From: Jackrogersella multiformis
Taxonomy: Eukaryota > Ascomycota > Sordariomycetes > Xylariales > Hypoxylaceae
Length of the DNA stretch: 64,000 nucleotides
Direction: 5' to 3'
NCBI GenBank assembly: GCA_902806575.1
Contig: CADCXD010000018.1
Location: 1,922,001 to 1,986,000 of the forward strand
Under the pieces are notes generated by a model that was given only the letters and a program-made list of their open reading frames with translations, ran no database searches and had not been told where the DNA came from. Positions 33,983 to 46,862 of this stretch are shown here, one piece after another; positions within the stretch are counted from its first letter, which is position 1, and each line of letters opens with the position of its first letter. A program made the translations under genes and the position numbers.

Positions 33983-35355
33983 TTACTGGCCAAGTAACTC
34001 GCGAGCCAGCTGGGTCTTCTCCTCTTCGCTCAGCTGTTGCCCCTTCGCCTTCTCGGTCTTGGCGCTGTCGAAGCGCCACAGGCCGCCCGTTTTGTCCGCG
34101 TCGCCGTTTGTGCTTAACCCGACATTGGTAGCCAATGCTCCAAGCGTCACGTCCGGCCCAGCCAGGGCGGTGAAGTATCTCCGCTCCCAATCGCGGCCCT
34201 CGGATTGCTCCTTTTTCCGCATCGACCGCTGCGCCTGCTCAATCTTAGTCTTCTCTTTCCCAACGTAATCCATATCCCCCTTAGCGATGCCGGCTGCGAC
34301 ATTAGCCCACGCGCGTCGCGACTCGAGTGGGTGTTGTGCCTCGGGAGGGGCTACTATAAGCTCGGTGATAGGGATGTTGGTTGGGTCCCAAGTTTCAAGG
34401 AGGGTCTTCGAAGCACTGTGCTTCACTGACCCGGTGTGGATTTCAAACGCCTTGCTCCACTGACCCGAACAGTTGTAGATTACTTCCTTTTCCTTGCCGG
34501 TCGGGTACAGGGTTGCCGTGAAAGAGTTCTTCTTGCCACTTATCCAACCCTTGCCGCTGTAGTCAATTTTGGCGGTATATCCCGTCGACGAAGTGATGTA
34601 GGATGCGCCATCGAGCTCAATAAAGGGCGCGCCGAAAATCAGTCCCTCGACATGGAGGGATGGCAACGTAATCAAGAAGGTATCTTTCTCCTCGGGCTTG
34701 GAAGGAACAGGGACCGTAAGCACCGCATGTCCTATCTGCTTGATGTTGATAGTTTTGGAGAAGCTAGCCTTCTGGGCGTTATATCCTTGAAGGTGAACTT
34801 TGGAAGGTTCATTGATGATGCTGTACGCAGTCGCTGGCGGGTGGTGGCTAAGCTACTAGTCAGCAAAGATGATTGTCCCTATGAGCAAATCCAGCTGCAC
34901 TATACGTACCTCACCTGTTCGCTGACGAGATCGGTTGTACCTGCATCATCTTCCCATTTCCCTAGGAAAATCTCGCCCAAGAAGGGATTGAGAGGCTTCT
35001 TCTCATTGCCATATTGCTCACTCCGGCTCGCATATTGTTGCTTGAGAGTAGTCAGGAACCATTTCAGCACCAGCAAAGCCCTCTTTCCGGGGTCGGGCTC
35101 GTTCGCCGGCGCCGCAAAGACGCCGGGGTGCTCGGCCCAGTACGAACTGAACTCGGTCAAACTGGTGGAGGACAGGATAAAGGGCGGGGCGGTCAGGGAG
35201 GAGAGGTCGCCATTGAAGGAGGCAATAGACTGAACCCGAGGTTGTTAGCAGGGAGAGCAGGAGGAGGCGAAATGCAAGTTGATTCCTTAACTGACCTTGA
35301 GGAACGCGGTCCAACTAGAACCAGTAGCCTGGGGGTTCGGTGTAGCTTCCGACAT
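33983..35355 (-). CDS. KES1: Oxysterol-binding protein homolog (Kes1/Osh4 type)
   Basis: Lipid-transfer protein that exchanges sterol and PI4P between membranes and restrains Golgi export in yeast. Exons on the minus strand are 35355-35296, 35229-34910 and 34847-33983, joined in phases 0 and 2 to about 414 residues, close to the 434 of yeast Osh4. The second splice rebuilds the family fingerprint EQVSHHPPATAY at residues 123-134, which contains the PI4P-binding His-His pair. KPLNPFLGEIF lies before it. No PH or ankyrin domain precedes the ORD, as in the short Osh4-7 group. The C-terminus has the typical ExxR...RRYF region (GRDWERRYF). The start gives MSEATPNPQ, followed by a 20-residue first exon. 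Confidence 0.92.
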
Positions 35356-36639
35356 GATAGCGACGATTCTAATACGTTGCCTGTATATTCACGGACACCG
35401 TGGGGTTCGGATGATACTCTGTGTGGTTAACCAGACCCCCCAACTTCAAGTCCGAAAGCTGCAGGTGGTTTCAAGTCCGTGAAAGAGGACAAGACCGACG
35501 GGATTGCTATGTCGGGACTGCTATGTTTGCGGGGAAGTTCCACACAAGTGATCCGGAGCTAAGGAGAATACGACTTATTCGATGGGTCGACGAGCTGTGA
35601 TGGTGTGCGTAGGGCAAGGCGGTAAACAAGAGTCTTTTGTTGAGCCTTTTGTGTTCGAAAGAGATGAGATAGATTTGTATGGTAGAACGAACTAAAGCGT
35701 ATTGTTTCCTCTTATGCTTTTTAGCTGAAGTGGTCGGTTGGTAGTTGGTAGTTGTAGTTGGTAGCTGGTAAGCCGGCAGCTTTGAATGAGTAATAGATAA
35801 ATCCTAAGGTTTGACACTAGTGTAGGTAAGAAGAAGGCGGTACCAATGGTAGGTATTATTACTTTCGCATCCATTTTTGACATAAAAAATACACACCCCC
35901 CCAAAACCTAAACTAATATCAAGTTCCCCACACGTCATCGACCCCAACAATGATGGGCTGGTACCTTCCAGAGGCAACCCTTGGTCGGGTGCGGATTAGC
36001 GCGATCTGAAATCGGCCTGAAATTGCGTGCCAGCTATTAGCGCTCATAGGCGCTTCTTTCTAGCTAAGCTGCTAAGCCACAACGCCACGTGCCTATAAGC
36101 CTCCAGACGACGTAGTAGATAGGCAGAATAGGTAGTAACTGTCAGGTATCCATTTACGAATGTCCTGTAGGTATGGGATGCGATAATCATTAAATTAACC
36201 TTGCAGCGTCCCATCGCATTTCAAACACGCATTTACCAGAAATTGTTCTACTAGGTACTTAGGTACCTACTTAAGGTGCCTACCATAGCTATACGCGTGA
36301 AATAGGAGACACGCGCCAATCACCCTGGTATTGTTACCAATATCCCCTATAGTTAACAGCACAGCTCGTTAGGTTCGTAGGTTGTTTACATCTGCGTAAA
36401 AAGACTGTTGAGTCTGATTAGGATTATGATGCTCATCGCATGATCCATTATAAATTACAGTCCGTCCCGGGTATCGTTCCAAGTCATGTGCTCGCCCCCC
36501 CTTAAAGTCTATAACACTGCCTGCTCAAACAGCATGTCCCTGCTGAATGAGACCCCTCACGTATATCATACCCATCCCGTATATATATATATACAGAATA
36601 AAATCTTAAAACATAATACAAAGAGACACCGCAAAGGGT
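35356..36639. other. Intergenic, no gene seen
   Basis: Upstream region of the Kes1-like gene and 3' flank of the glycosyltransferase gene. It has a GTAGTTGGTAG tandem near 35735-35770 and TACCTA motifs near 36250-36285. No ORF with protein-family features. Confidence 0.55.
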
Positions 36640-38085
36640 CTATTTTGGAGAGTGGCATGAGCTTTCCAGCTTCTCAGCCAGCTGTCCGTTTATACCGGAA
36701 AACCGTCCCTCGGCAACATCTCCGAGGATTGCCCATCGTGCAGTGTGACATTGTTGCCGCCCCGGATCGAACGTCCAAGCCAGACATCCAGTTGGGTTTT
36801 CGTGGCAGATTTGGACACACTGGTCAGCTTCCGTAATTTTATCCACAGTCGTACTATATTCGTCGAGTCTCCCAACGTAGTCTACGTTGCTTCGAATCGG
36901 TTCCGCAATGAATGACGCGAAGTTTGGTGCACCGTAAATCGACCCCAATTGCCTCCAGAATACAGGTTCCGTCATGTTCTTGAAAGTTTCACCTACGTGC
37001 ACCATATCATCGTTTTTTCCGAGGCCGTGGAAGGAAACCAGGGGTAGACAGAATCGGTCAACCCACATCCGTGTCATCCAGGGAGGCTCACCATTGAAGA
37101 GGCGTCGATACGTCTCGTCTAGGTATATTCCGATCTTCATGAATGTTGTAGAAAGCAGCTTGTCACCCCAAATCGCCGTAGGCGATTCCTGATGGCCTTC
37201 GGTAACAACCTCGGGGTGTTGATCATACAGCTTGCTGAGAGCAGCGCCAGACATAACCACAGATGATCCACCATGTGGGAAACGACCTTTGTAGTCCCCC
37301 ACCGGGTTCCCAAGAAAATGCGGCTTGGCATAATTCAAATGCCCGAGAACTAGGCCCAAGGATGACTTGACAATGTAGGTGTCATCATCCGCCATGATAT
37401 ACCATTTCTTCTTCGGCATGTTTTGCCAAACGTACTCGAGGCTGGGGAGGAACTAGAATTAGGTTAGCGATTGTTTTTTTTTGTCCGGTATTCACTGCGT
37501 ATATCGAACCTTCATCGCATCGAGCTCCCATCCCATGTCCTTACCCAGTCCGTCAGCGAGCATCCATTCTTCGCCGTCGACAGCTTCGGCAAGGTTCATG
37601 TATTTCATAACCCGTTCCTGCTGCTCTTGACCCTTAAGAGACCCTCGCTCTAGATTCCACCCAATGATGTCAATGACAGGGACCTCTTTGCCGTTTGCCA
37701 ATACATAATTTTTTTGGTCTTGTAGTAGCGGGAAGTCCTGAGTCACTACGGTGTCGGCAAAGAAAGACTCGTTGCTTAATGCCCGCAATGCTGCGGATAC
37801 CCGCCGTCTCGTCCCGAAGCCGGTTTTAACGATTATCCCGATATCGTTATCAGGATCGATCGGATAGGGCTGGGGTTTGAAGAGCCAGGAATCGCTGGGG
37901 TGGGCGTTCTGGTAGTAGTCCTGGATGACATTATGTTGAAATCTGAAGAAGGACCTGGATCGGCTGTCGTATGGCGTCAAGTTGTAGATAATTAAAAGAA
38001 AGGCCAGTATTCCTAATGTTATCTTCTGTGGACGAGACGGGCGCAGAATACAGGAGCGAATGGATCTTCGCTCGGCGATGCCCAT
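36640..38085 (-). CDS. Type II membrane glycosyltransferase (GT31/Fringe-like) with C-terminal PAN/apple-like segment
   Basis: Golgi-type sugar transferase; donor and acceptor are unknown. Exons 38085-37510 and 37452-36640 (57-nt intron, phase 0) give about 462 residues. A short basic N-terminus and one helix near residues 22-38 form a signal anchor. The catalytic DxD-type motif is MADDDTYIV at Asp214-Asp216, followed by GNPVGDYKGRFPHGGSSVVMSGAAL, which matches the Fringe/GT31 acceptor-side region. The C-terminal 70 residues carry four spaced Cys (ADQCVQICHENPTGC...QQC), resembling a PAN/apple module that may bind glycan or protein. The first exon contains IGIIVKTG and the long lumenal stem typical of the fungal relatives. 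Confidence 0.82.
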
Positions 38086-40058
38086 GATTGCGGTTTACTG
38101 CTGTTGTTTGATTTCCCGGTACGGCTCTACGAAAGAAGCCAGCAGCCCCAAGATGCCGAGTAGGGAGATGGGGAACATGCGTGAAAAATGTAAGTGTGAA
38201 AAGATGGTGTGAATATTAGTACCTTGTTGGACTTGATGTAAGGGGGTGGCACAAGTAAGGAGACAAAGTGGGAAAATGGAAAAAGAAAAATGAAATCTGA
38301 GAGCTGAGAACTTTTTTTCTTCCTTGGAACTTACTACGTAGTAACCTTGACCTTGGAATTTAGTATGTAGAGTTGAGAAGCAATCAAGGTAATTGAGCTC
38401 GCAACATGCGGGGGTTTAGGCGATTTAGTGTACCTACTAGGTAATATGTAGCAGTGCCTTCCAAGGTTTGGGCTAATTTTGGATTGATCTTATCCAGGGG
38501 TTGCGGTTGGCTGGAAATGGTGGACTGCGATGTTGATGTACATATGTATCTAGAGGCACAGGCCAAGTAGGTACCTACAATGTATGTAGGTAGAAGTCCG
38601 GATGTGCAAGGATCTAAGGATTACGCGTATGTACATATGTACCGGAAACCTTGGAAGCGCGCCATCAGGGGTACCAAGGTAGCTTACCACCTGCAGGTAG
38701 CGAGGTAATAATAGTACGTAGCTTCTTTAGATAACGAAACTTCGAACATGGAACCTTGCAGCCTTGGAACTGGGAAGGGCAAAAAGCGATTTAACAACTC
38801 GGTTACGATGTACATATATCTAATCCATGTCCTTAATAATTATGCGGTTTACCTATCTTGAATAGGTAAATATCTACATAGTGGTTGTCTACCTAAATAG
38901 GTACTTAAGGTCTAGGTGCCTAGTGTAGGCAGGTAGGCTTGTGGTTAACTATGTAGGTATATTAGAAGCATCCTGTCATATCATAGGCACGAAAAAACAC
39001 GTCATCATCAGCTTCTAAAATATATCATCCAGATATGATGGCCCAATTCATTGTGGAAAACAGCCTCCCCAAATATTGGGCTATGGGATAGGTCGAATTA
39101 GAACTCTTCATAGTAGTAAGACTCGAAGATCGATCACACGACCGTGTGACCATAGACGTGATTGGGCGTGCACTGCGAGCTTTGGCCACATCAAGATCTT
39201 CATGTTCGCAGGCTGGCAGGGCATGTCCTTACTCATCCCAGAAACTGAGGTTCGCTATCCAACATATGGGTCCATGACAGCATGATACAATCTTCCACGG
39301 CGACTCCACTACGGGATCCGGATTATGGGCCCGATGCCAACTCGTTCATTCCGGAGCAATACTATGTGACAGACCCATTATATCGTAGGTATCAGGAACA
39401 CCTTACGACCATTTGATATGGGCAGTCGGTCTCCGTTAAGCATAGACTTAGCCTTGCCAGTCAGCTCTTGTATTTCCTTCCAAGTTACAACAATTTATGA
39501 TATATGCAGCTTGATCAACTAGCACATGTATATTCTCGTGAATTTCAGTTCTTATATCTCCAAGAAAATGATTCGAAAATACATGTACCTAGGCTAGGTA
39601 GGTAGTCGTAATATTGAAAAGGGATACCTACCCCCACCTAGGTACCTAGGTACCTACATAGTAGGTATGTACGTATGGATGTACCAGTAAACTTAGTGTT
39701 ACTTAAAGTGGACCGTGCCTTGACACTGGGTCAGGTCCATTTCACCATTAGATGTGGCTGAACTACCTAAAATATGTGTGGCTAATGTATACCTAGGGTA
39801 CCTAGGCTAGGTAGCTTACATCACCCAATAGCTGGACAATTGCTTGCTACTTTCTGCATCTTGGTCCCGCTCACGTCAACCGCGCAGGCACCCGAATTCT
39901 AAAGATTCCTTTTGCTTGCTGCCGCTCTTCACTCCCTGCACCTGGTCATCAACTCGAATAAACGGCGACCCAATGACTTGTGCGAGATACTCGTAAGCTT
40001 CTTATGGTAACCTTTCCACATACGGACCTAGCTATTATCCTCGACATAACGCCCGAAA
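38086..40058. other. Intergenic between divergent genes, rich in palindromes
   Basis: About 2 kb shared upstream region of the glycosyltransferase (-) and VPS35 (+). It carries many TACCTA/TAGGTA motifs (38575-38600, 38880-38945, 39585-39680, 39790-39815) but no ORF with protein-family features. Confidence 0.6.
39580..39680. repeat. CCTAGG-centred palindrome cluster
   Basis: Contains CCTAGGCTAGGTAGGTAG, then a GGTACC/CCTAGG alternation across 39635-39657, then GTAGGTATGTACG. This is one of the densest examples of the intergenic motif in the window. Confidence 0.7.
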
Positions 40059-42936
40059 ATGTCAACAACGCCCTCTCCGCCTGAGGACCAGGCAAGATTG
40101 TTGGAAGATGCTCTGATTGCCGTGCGCCAACAGACTGTACTCATGCGCAAATGTCTCGACACTCCTGGGAAGCTTATGGACGCCCTTAAGTGCTGGTGAG
40201 TCTTCCTGTCATCCAAATTTCTATACACCTGTATCCTCTATATCCGGACAGCTTCTTCTATTGCAACTTAGTTAACCTATATATACTTTATAGCTCTACC
40301 CTAGTCGCCGAGCTGCGGACAAGTAGTCTGGGTCCGAAGCAGTACTATGAACTATACATGGCCGTCTTCGATGCCTTGCGCTATCTTTCAATGCACCTTC
40401 GAGAGAACCACCCCAACAATCACCTCGCCGATCTCTATGAACTCGTCCAATACGCTGGTAACATCATCCCGCGCCTGTATCTCATGATAACCGTAGGTAC
40501 CGCGTACATGTCTATACCCGGAGCACCTGTGAAGGAGTTGATGAAGGACATGATGGATATGAGCCGTGGTGTCCAACATCCCATTCGTGGTCTATTCCTG
40601 CGCTACTACATGTCTGGCCAAGCTAGAGACTACCTGCCGGCCGGCGATAGTGATGGCCCCGAAGGAAACCTTCAGGACTCGATCAACTTCATCCTGACAA
40701 ACTTCGTCGAGATGAATAAGCTCTGGGTACGGTTACAGCACCAAGGCCATTCGCGAGAGCGCGAGCAGAGGACCAAGGAGCGCAAGGAGCTACAGCTCTT
40801 AGTAGGTAGCAATATTGTACGACTGAGCCAACTGGTGGACCTCGACGCTTACAAGGACGGTATTTTGGGTCCACTGCTCGAGCAGGTGGTGCAATGCCGC
40901 GACGTTCTAGCCCAGGAGTATCTTTTGGAGATCATCACTCAGGTTTTCCCGGATGAGTTCCACCTACACACTCTCGATCAATTCCTGGCTGCGGTATCAC
41001 GGCTGAATCCCCATGTCAATGTTAAGGCTATTGTCATTGGCTTGATGGACAGGTTATCTGCCTATGCTGAGCGGGAATCCCAGGAAGAGGTCATGGAAGA
41101 CAGGGCAAAACTAGAAGAGGACGCGTTGGCAGGTCTTTTAGAGAAGGTCCGATTAGGAAAGGAACAGCAGGAAGCAAAACCAGTTCCCGATGATGAGGCG
41201 TCTGCGGATACGAATGGGGATAGTGCCAATGGCGAACCTACAGAGGACACCGGAATTCCCACACCCGCGGACTCTGAGCCATCCCCGTCAGTCGCAGATA
41301 CCGAAGCAACAGCAGCCGATAAAGAGTCGGAGGAATCATCCCAAACTACTAAGAAGCAACGTGGAATCCCGCCCAACGTCAAACTTTACGAGGTTTTCTT
41401 TGATCAGGTCAACAATCTGGTCAATGCGCAGCACCTCCCCATCCAGGACACAATTGCCCTGTTAGTCTCCCTCGTCAACCTTGCCTTGAACATATATCCT
41501 AGCCGACTTGACTACGTCGACCAGATTCTTGAGTATGCGAATCGCAAGGTCAAAGAACATGCCAACAGTGCCGACCTTCACTCCCCCCCAGCACAACAGA
41601 GCTTACTCGGACTGCTACAAGCTCCACTCAAGAGATATGTTTCTATTTTCACAGCCCTGTCCCTTCCTACCTATGTACCTCTCTTCCAGTCCCAAACGTA
41701 CCCGACAAGGAGGGCAGTTGCTGGCGAAGTTGCGAAGACCTTGTTGCGCAACCAAACCGCGATATCTAATACTACCCAGCTGGAAAATGTCCTCGAGATC
41801 CTGAAGGTATTGATCAAAGAAGGATCGCAACCTCCTGCCGGATATCCCGGTGGACCGCAACGAAGAGCTCTGGAGACTGACGAAACGATGGAAGAGCAAG
41901 GTTGGCTAGCCCGGATTGTTCACCTGCTAAACGGTGAAAATAATGATACCCAATTCCGCCTTCTCCAGATGGTGCGCAACGCGTTTGCTGAAGGAAATGA
42001 GAGGATCCGCACGACAACCCCTCCCTTAATCACCGCCGGCATGAAGCTGGCGCGCCGCTTCAAGGCTAGGGAACACTATGAGGATAATTGGGAAACTCAA
42101 CTGAGTGCCCTTTATAAATTCTTGCACGCTGCAATCTCTAGTATATACACAAGAGTCAACGGGTCGGGCGCAGCCGAGCTCTCCCTACGATTATTCTGTG
42201 CTTGTGGCCAGACCGCCGACATGACTGGCTCTGAAGAAGTTGCGTACGAGTTCTTCGCGCAGGCCTTTACGGTGTATGAAGAGGCGATATCCGATTCGAA
42301 GGCCCAATTTCAAGCGGTGTGCATCATCGCGAATGCTTTGCATCAGACGAGAAACTTTGGCAAGGAGAACTACGATACTCTTATCACGAAGTGCGCCCTG
42401 CATGGAAGTAAGCTTCTGCGGAAGCCAGATCAGTGCAGAGCAGTGTATCTAGCAAGCCACTTGTGGTGGGCCACGCCGATTACTGCCGTGGATGAGACCG
42501 ATGAAGGTGTAAGTTTTGTTAGTGATGCTGATTTCCAGAGTTCGACTAACCTTTCCTGTAGCTCTATCGAGACGGAAAGCGAGTATTAGAATGCCTGCAG
42601 CGAGCTCTACGTGTTGCCGACTCCTGTATGGAGCAGGCAACGTCAATCGAGCTATTTGTTGAGATTCTAGACCGCTATGTGTATTACTTTGACCAACAAA
42701 ACGAATCGGTAAGAGTCATACCTGCTTTATCTTTTTGGGGGGTATTTTTAACTCATGATTTCTAGGTTACTACTAAATACATCAATGGTCTTATTGAGCT
42801 CATCCACTCAAATCTTAACACAAATCAGCAAGATTCAGCAAGTATCGAGAGCAGCAAGCGGCATTTCAAGCATACCCTGGATAACATCGCGTCGAGGCAG
42901 TATGAAGGTATCGTTCTTCAACCGCCGCAAAAATGA
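40059..42936 (+). CDS. VPS35: Retromer core subunit VPS35
   Basis: Alpha-solenoid subunit of retromer that retrieves sorting receptors from endosomes to the Golgi. Four exons, 40059-40195, 40294-42508, 42562-42708 and 42766-42936, join in frame to about 889 residues. Exon 1 gives MSTTPSPPEDQARLLEDALIA, the usual VPS35 opening, ending LMDALKCC and continuing STLVAELRTSSLGPKQYYELY. The signature PRLYLMITVG near residue 128 is the Vps26-binding region. HPIRGLFLRYYM and the C-terminal YFDQQNE plus the KYINGLIELIH run are also conserved. A Glu/Ser/Thr-rich acidic insert (about 340-400) is not conserved. The long ORF by itself reads through the introns at both ends; splicing restores the true termini. 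Confidence 0.95.
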
Positions 42937-44112
42937 CGATGCCGCCATTAGGATATCGCAACGCAGTCGGACAGCATAACCAATGCCTCTCCGCTACGGC
43001 ATGTATGAGTTGCCCAGGTAGCGAGGATATTATACGAAAGCTAAGGAGTCCGCGTTTTTTTTTTGCGAGAAAGGGGACAGCCTCTATGGGTGCCTGTTTA
43101 GTTAGAGAGATCACCGTGTACATATGTATATTCTTGAAAGTTTGAAAGGATGCGTTGGCTTCTTGCAGGAGTCTCGGCGTCCTTTTGAGAGCTGTGTTAG
43201 TGTAGTTAGTGCTATGGGCGCAAGCCTCTTGTACCAGTTCGTAGAGAAGCCGTATTCTGAGATGGTGGTTCTCTTGACTATGCGATGCAGGATGCGTTTC
43301 TTAGAAGCGTCAAGTCCATATTAATTACATCCCAGTATTCGTACGTCCGTTATTTTATTTCATTTACCTACTAGGCAGCTACATGGGTAGGTGGTATGTA
43401 AATGAAGATTATTTAGTGAAATTTAATAGACTTTAGCGTCTTAGCTAGTACCTACTTTCCTGATTGCAGGTATTATGGAGGTGTGTAAATCCAATCGGTT
43501 CTACCTTCTAAAATACAATATGGATGTATTTGTACTAACTCAGTGCCCCGGATGGTTACCTTGTAGGTATCTTTGGTAGGTAGGTATACATACCTAGTAG
43601 GTACCTACATGTACCTAGGTACATATGGATGTGACCCCTGATTGTGGCAGTGCTGGATGACAAAGGTTTAACCCGCGTGCTCCGCAAGTACCAAACACCT
43701 CCAGATCGGAATTCAGAACCAGAACCAGAACCAGAACCGGAACTTCAGGTAGGAGCTTCAGTTAAGAAAGACATCCCAATCATTAACTTTATTTTTCGGC
43801 CTCATGTTTCTTTTTTGAATGATACTCGTAGACCCTAATAAATCAATTATTCTCATTTTCTCCCCCTTCCAATGACTACCTCGGTGGTACTTGGACCTAT
43901 ACGCCTCTCTTGTTTCCTTGGTTGAACTTCAAATTCCACAACTCGAATCACTTTCACTCCTTTATCGTGGCTCTATTCATAATCACTCGTTTTCAAAGTA
44001 CACCTACACCTACCAACGATCAAATGTATTTTCCTTCATCAGACCGCCCCCATCGAAATACTTGAGAAATATTCCATCTTCCGTAACACATCAATGACGT
44101 TGTATTACTACG
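42937..44112. other. Intergenic, no gene seen
   Basis: Spacer between VPS35 and the M28 peptidase. It has a palindrome cluster at 43560-43632 and a GAACCA tandem near 43716-43742 that makes a spurious Glu-Pro repeat ORF. No gene is supported. Confidence 0.6.
43560..43632. repeat. CCTAGG/TACCTA palindrome cluster
   Basis: Alternating GGTAGGTAGGTAT, TACCTAGTAGGTACCTA and GTACCTAGGTAC over about 70 bp, in intergenic DNA. Confidence 0.7.
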
Positions 44113-46862
44113 ATGCCTTCCGAAAAATCCCAATATATCCCGCCGCCGCCTATACCAACCTACGATGAAGCGACTGGTGGCAATTCTTCATCTCCCCGAC
44201 CAGATTGGCCCCCACCTCATTCGCCGATAGACACGAGACCCGACCATGAGACCGAGGCGCAGTCTCTCCTTTACTCACGATCTAGGCAGCCAGACTTATC
44301 GAGACGTGCGCCCGACGGCTATCGACCTCCTTATGTAGAATCAGACGACGAGGGATCGCAATGGTCCCTCGAGGATGATAATAGCGACGACGACGGCGAA
44401 GGCGCGCGGGTTCGGCGCGAAATGCAGGAGCTGGAAGTTGAAGATCCCTTAGACGAATCAAGTTCTAGATCATCATCGTCGTCATGGAGGAAACGAATAA
44501 CCTCCTCTCTGCCGCAGTGGAAATGGCAATGGCGATGGCGGCTACCTAGGTTTACTGTTCGCCTACCTCGCCAGAACGACGGCGTAAATACTGAAGATGC
44601 CGAACCAGTCGAAACGACGAGGAGGTTTAGGTGGCCTAATTTCAATAGTGGTGCTGCTATACTTTTGGTTGGTAGACTGATTGCCATCTTCCTAATCTTA
44701 GGCTTCGTATACCTGCTCTTCATGGGTGATCTCTTCACGAACGTCACGAGGCGCATTGGCGGCCACATGTTTGACCCCGAAGCCGTGCGACAGTACGTAC
44801 AAGCCGAACTCAATTCAGACACCATGAGGAACACGCTGAAGCACTTCACGAGCTACGCGCATATCGCAGGGACCGAAGGCGACTACGCCCTAGCCATGGA
44901 CGTGCGGAACGACTTCATGAATTATGGCTTGGAGGATGTATCAGTCGACGAATACTATGTGTACCTGAATTATCCGAAGCCAGGCGGCAGAGCTGTCCAG
45001 ATTATGTCCGAAGACGGGATGAAGGCTACGTGGACGGCTGCGTTGGAAGAGAAGGAAGTTGGCGAAGAGACAGCCGGCCACCAAACATTTGTCTTCCATG
45101 GTCATTCGAAAGCAGGCGACGTGAGAGGACCACTGATCTATGCTAATTACGGGTCAAGGGAAGACTTCAAGAGCCTATCTGACAAGGGAATCGATACGAA
45201 AGGCGCGATCGCGCTTGTGCGCTACTACGGCACCCAAGGTGATCGCGCTCTGAAGGTCAAGGCCGCGGAGATGGCCGGATTTGCCGGATGCATCATATAC
45301 AGCGACCCGGCGGATGACGGCTTTGTGAAGGGAGAGCCAGCGCCTAATGGACGATTTATGCCCGCCGACGGTGTCCAAAGAGGAGCGGTCAGTTTGATGA
45401 GCTGGGTAGTCGGCGATGTGCTTACGCCAGGTTGGGAGAGCAAGGAGGGCCAGCCGAGGATGGAGAAAGCGAAGGCAGCAGGTCTCGTTGGCATTCCAAG
45501 TTTACCACTTGCTTGGCGGGATGCCCAAGTGCTCCTACAGCATATTCAAGGCTTCGGCGAGCCGTGTCCAAATGACTGGCAAGGGGGTGTGCCTGACGTC
45601 GAGTGGTGGTCAGGCAACTCCTCGTCGCCAGTTGTACGACTGAAAAACGAACAGGATGAGAACGACCGGCAGAAGATCTGGAACATCTATGGCAAAATCG
45701 TCGGCATCGAGCAAAATGAGAAGTCAATCATCATCGGTAACCATCGCGACGCTTGGGCCTTCGGTGCAACCGATCCCAATTCGGGAACAGCTGTTATGCT
45801 GGAGGTCGCACGCATCTTTGGCGATCTTCTTGGCAGAGGCTGGCGACCGCTTCGCACAATAGAGTTCATGAGTTGGGATGCCGAGGAGTACAACTTGATA
45901 GGCAGCACTGAGTTCGTCGAAAATAACCTCGAGGCTCTACAGAAAAACGCGTTCGCCTACATAAATCTTGATACTGCTATTTCCGGTCAAGAGTTCCATG
46001 CTGCTGCGTCTCCAATGTTCCGGAAAGTTCTCTACAAGGTTCTTGACAGAGTCATTGACCCTAATTTCAACGCTACACTCCGTGCTCTATGGGATGACCG
46101 CAATGCGGAGCTCGAAGGCCTTGGTGCTGGCAGCGATTACGTCGCATTCCAGGACATAGCAGGCACAAGCTCTATCGACATTCGCTTCGACGGAGCTGCG
46201 CACCCCTACCATTCTTCATACGATAATTTCGACTGGATGGACCGTGTCGGAGACCCAGGCTTCGTATATCATAACCTACTCGGCCAAGTCCTTGGGCTCC
46301 TCATTCTCGAGCTGGCCGACCGACCAATATTGCCCTTTGACATGGGCAACTATGCACTGTCTCTCGGTCGCTATCTTGGCAGTCTGTGGCAATGGGGTGA
46401 AGAGAAAGGTGTGAACGAACGATACAATCTGGACCCAATCAAGGATGCCGTCAATGAGGTCGAAAAGTCTGTCTCGGAGTTTGAGAAGTGGGAATCCAAC
46501 TGGGAGCAATCCGTCCTGGCTTCGAACGGTTGGGAACCAATAGGTTTAGGTCAAAGGAGAGGCGATTACAATAGTCGCATGGCGGGTTTTGAGACCGGTT
46601 TGCTTGATTTGGAGTTCGGTGGCGGGGTGAGTTCACTTTCTTCCACACAGCTCGATCTCGTATTAACGTATTGTCATAGATTCCAAACCGGACACAATTC
46701 AAGCATGTCATTTTCGGTCCGCAGCTATGGTCCGGGTATGATGAGGCATACTTCCCGGCTATCCGGGACGCCGTCGATGCAGAAGATTGGTCGTTGGCCC
46801 AAAAGCTCATCGACAAAACCGCATCGATCATAACGAAAGCCGCCAAAGCGCTGCTGGAATAA
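44113..46862 (+). CDS. Glutamate carboxypeptidase II-like M28B peptidase (Vps70/Tre-type membrane protein)
   Basis: Type II membrane protein of the GCPII/transferrin-receptor family. Exons 44113-46626 and 46680-46862 (53-nt intron, phase 0) give about 898 residues. The N-terminus is Pro-rich and acidic with a PY-like PTYDEA motif, which in yeast Tre1/Tre2 recruits the Rsp5 ligase. A transmembrane helix spans about residues 182-204. A PA-domain region follows (about 320-480, with DKGIDTKGAIALVRYYG). The peptidase core keeps all the expected zinc and catalytic residues: His544 and Asp554 in GNHRDAWAFGATDPNSG, Glu591-Glu592 in DAEEYN, Asp620 in INLDT, and His700 in HPYHSSYD. It is therefore probably enzymatically active, unlike transferrin receptor. 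Exon 2 supplies the C-terminal dimerisation end with KHVIFGPQLWSGYDEAYFP. Confidence 0.9.

Noticed and set aside
34436..35233. A 265-codon + strand ORF
   Set aside because: Antisense to Kes1-like exons and runs through both introns; no family features.
39580..39680. CRISPR-like or satellite array
   Set aside because: No regular unit or spacer structure; just overlapping short palindromes in a eukaryotic genome.
43644..43838. ORF with a Glu-Pro repeat
   Set aside because: Created by a GAACCA tandem in intergenic DNA. No conserved surroundings.
33983..46862. A trafficking gene cluster or operon-like system
   Set aside because: Genes lie on both strands with their own promoters, and these families are dispersed housekeeping genes in fungi; adjacency alone is weak evidence.
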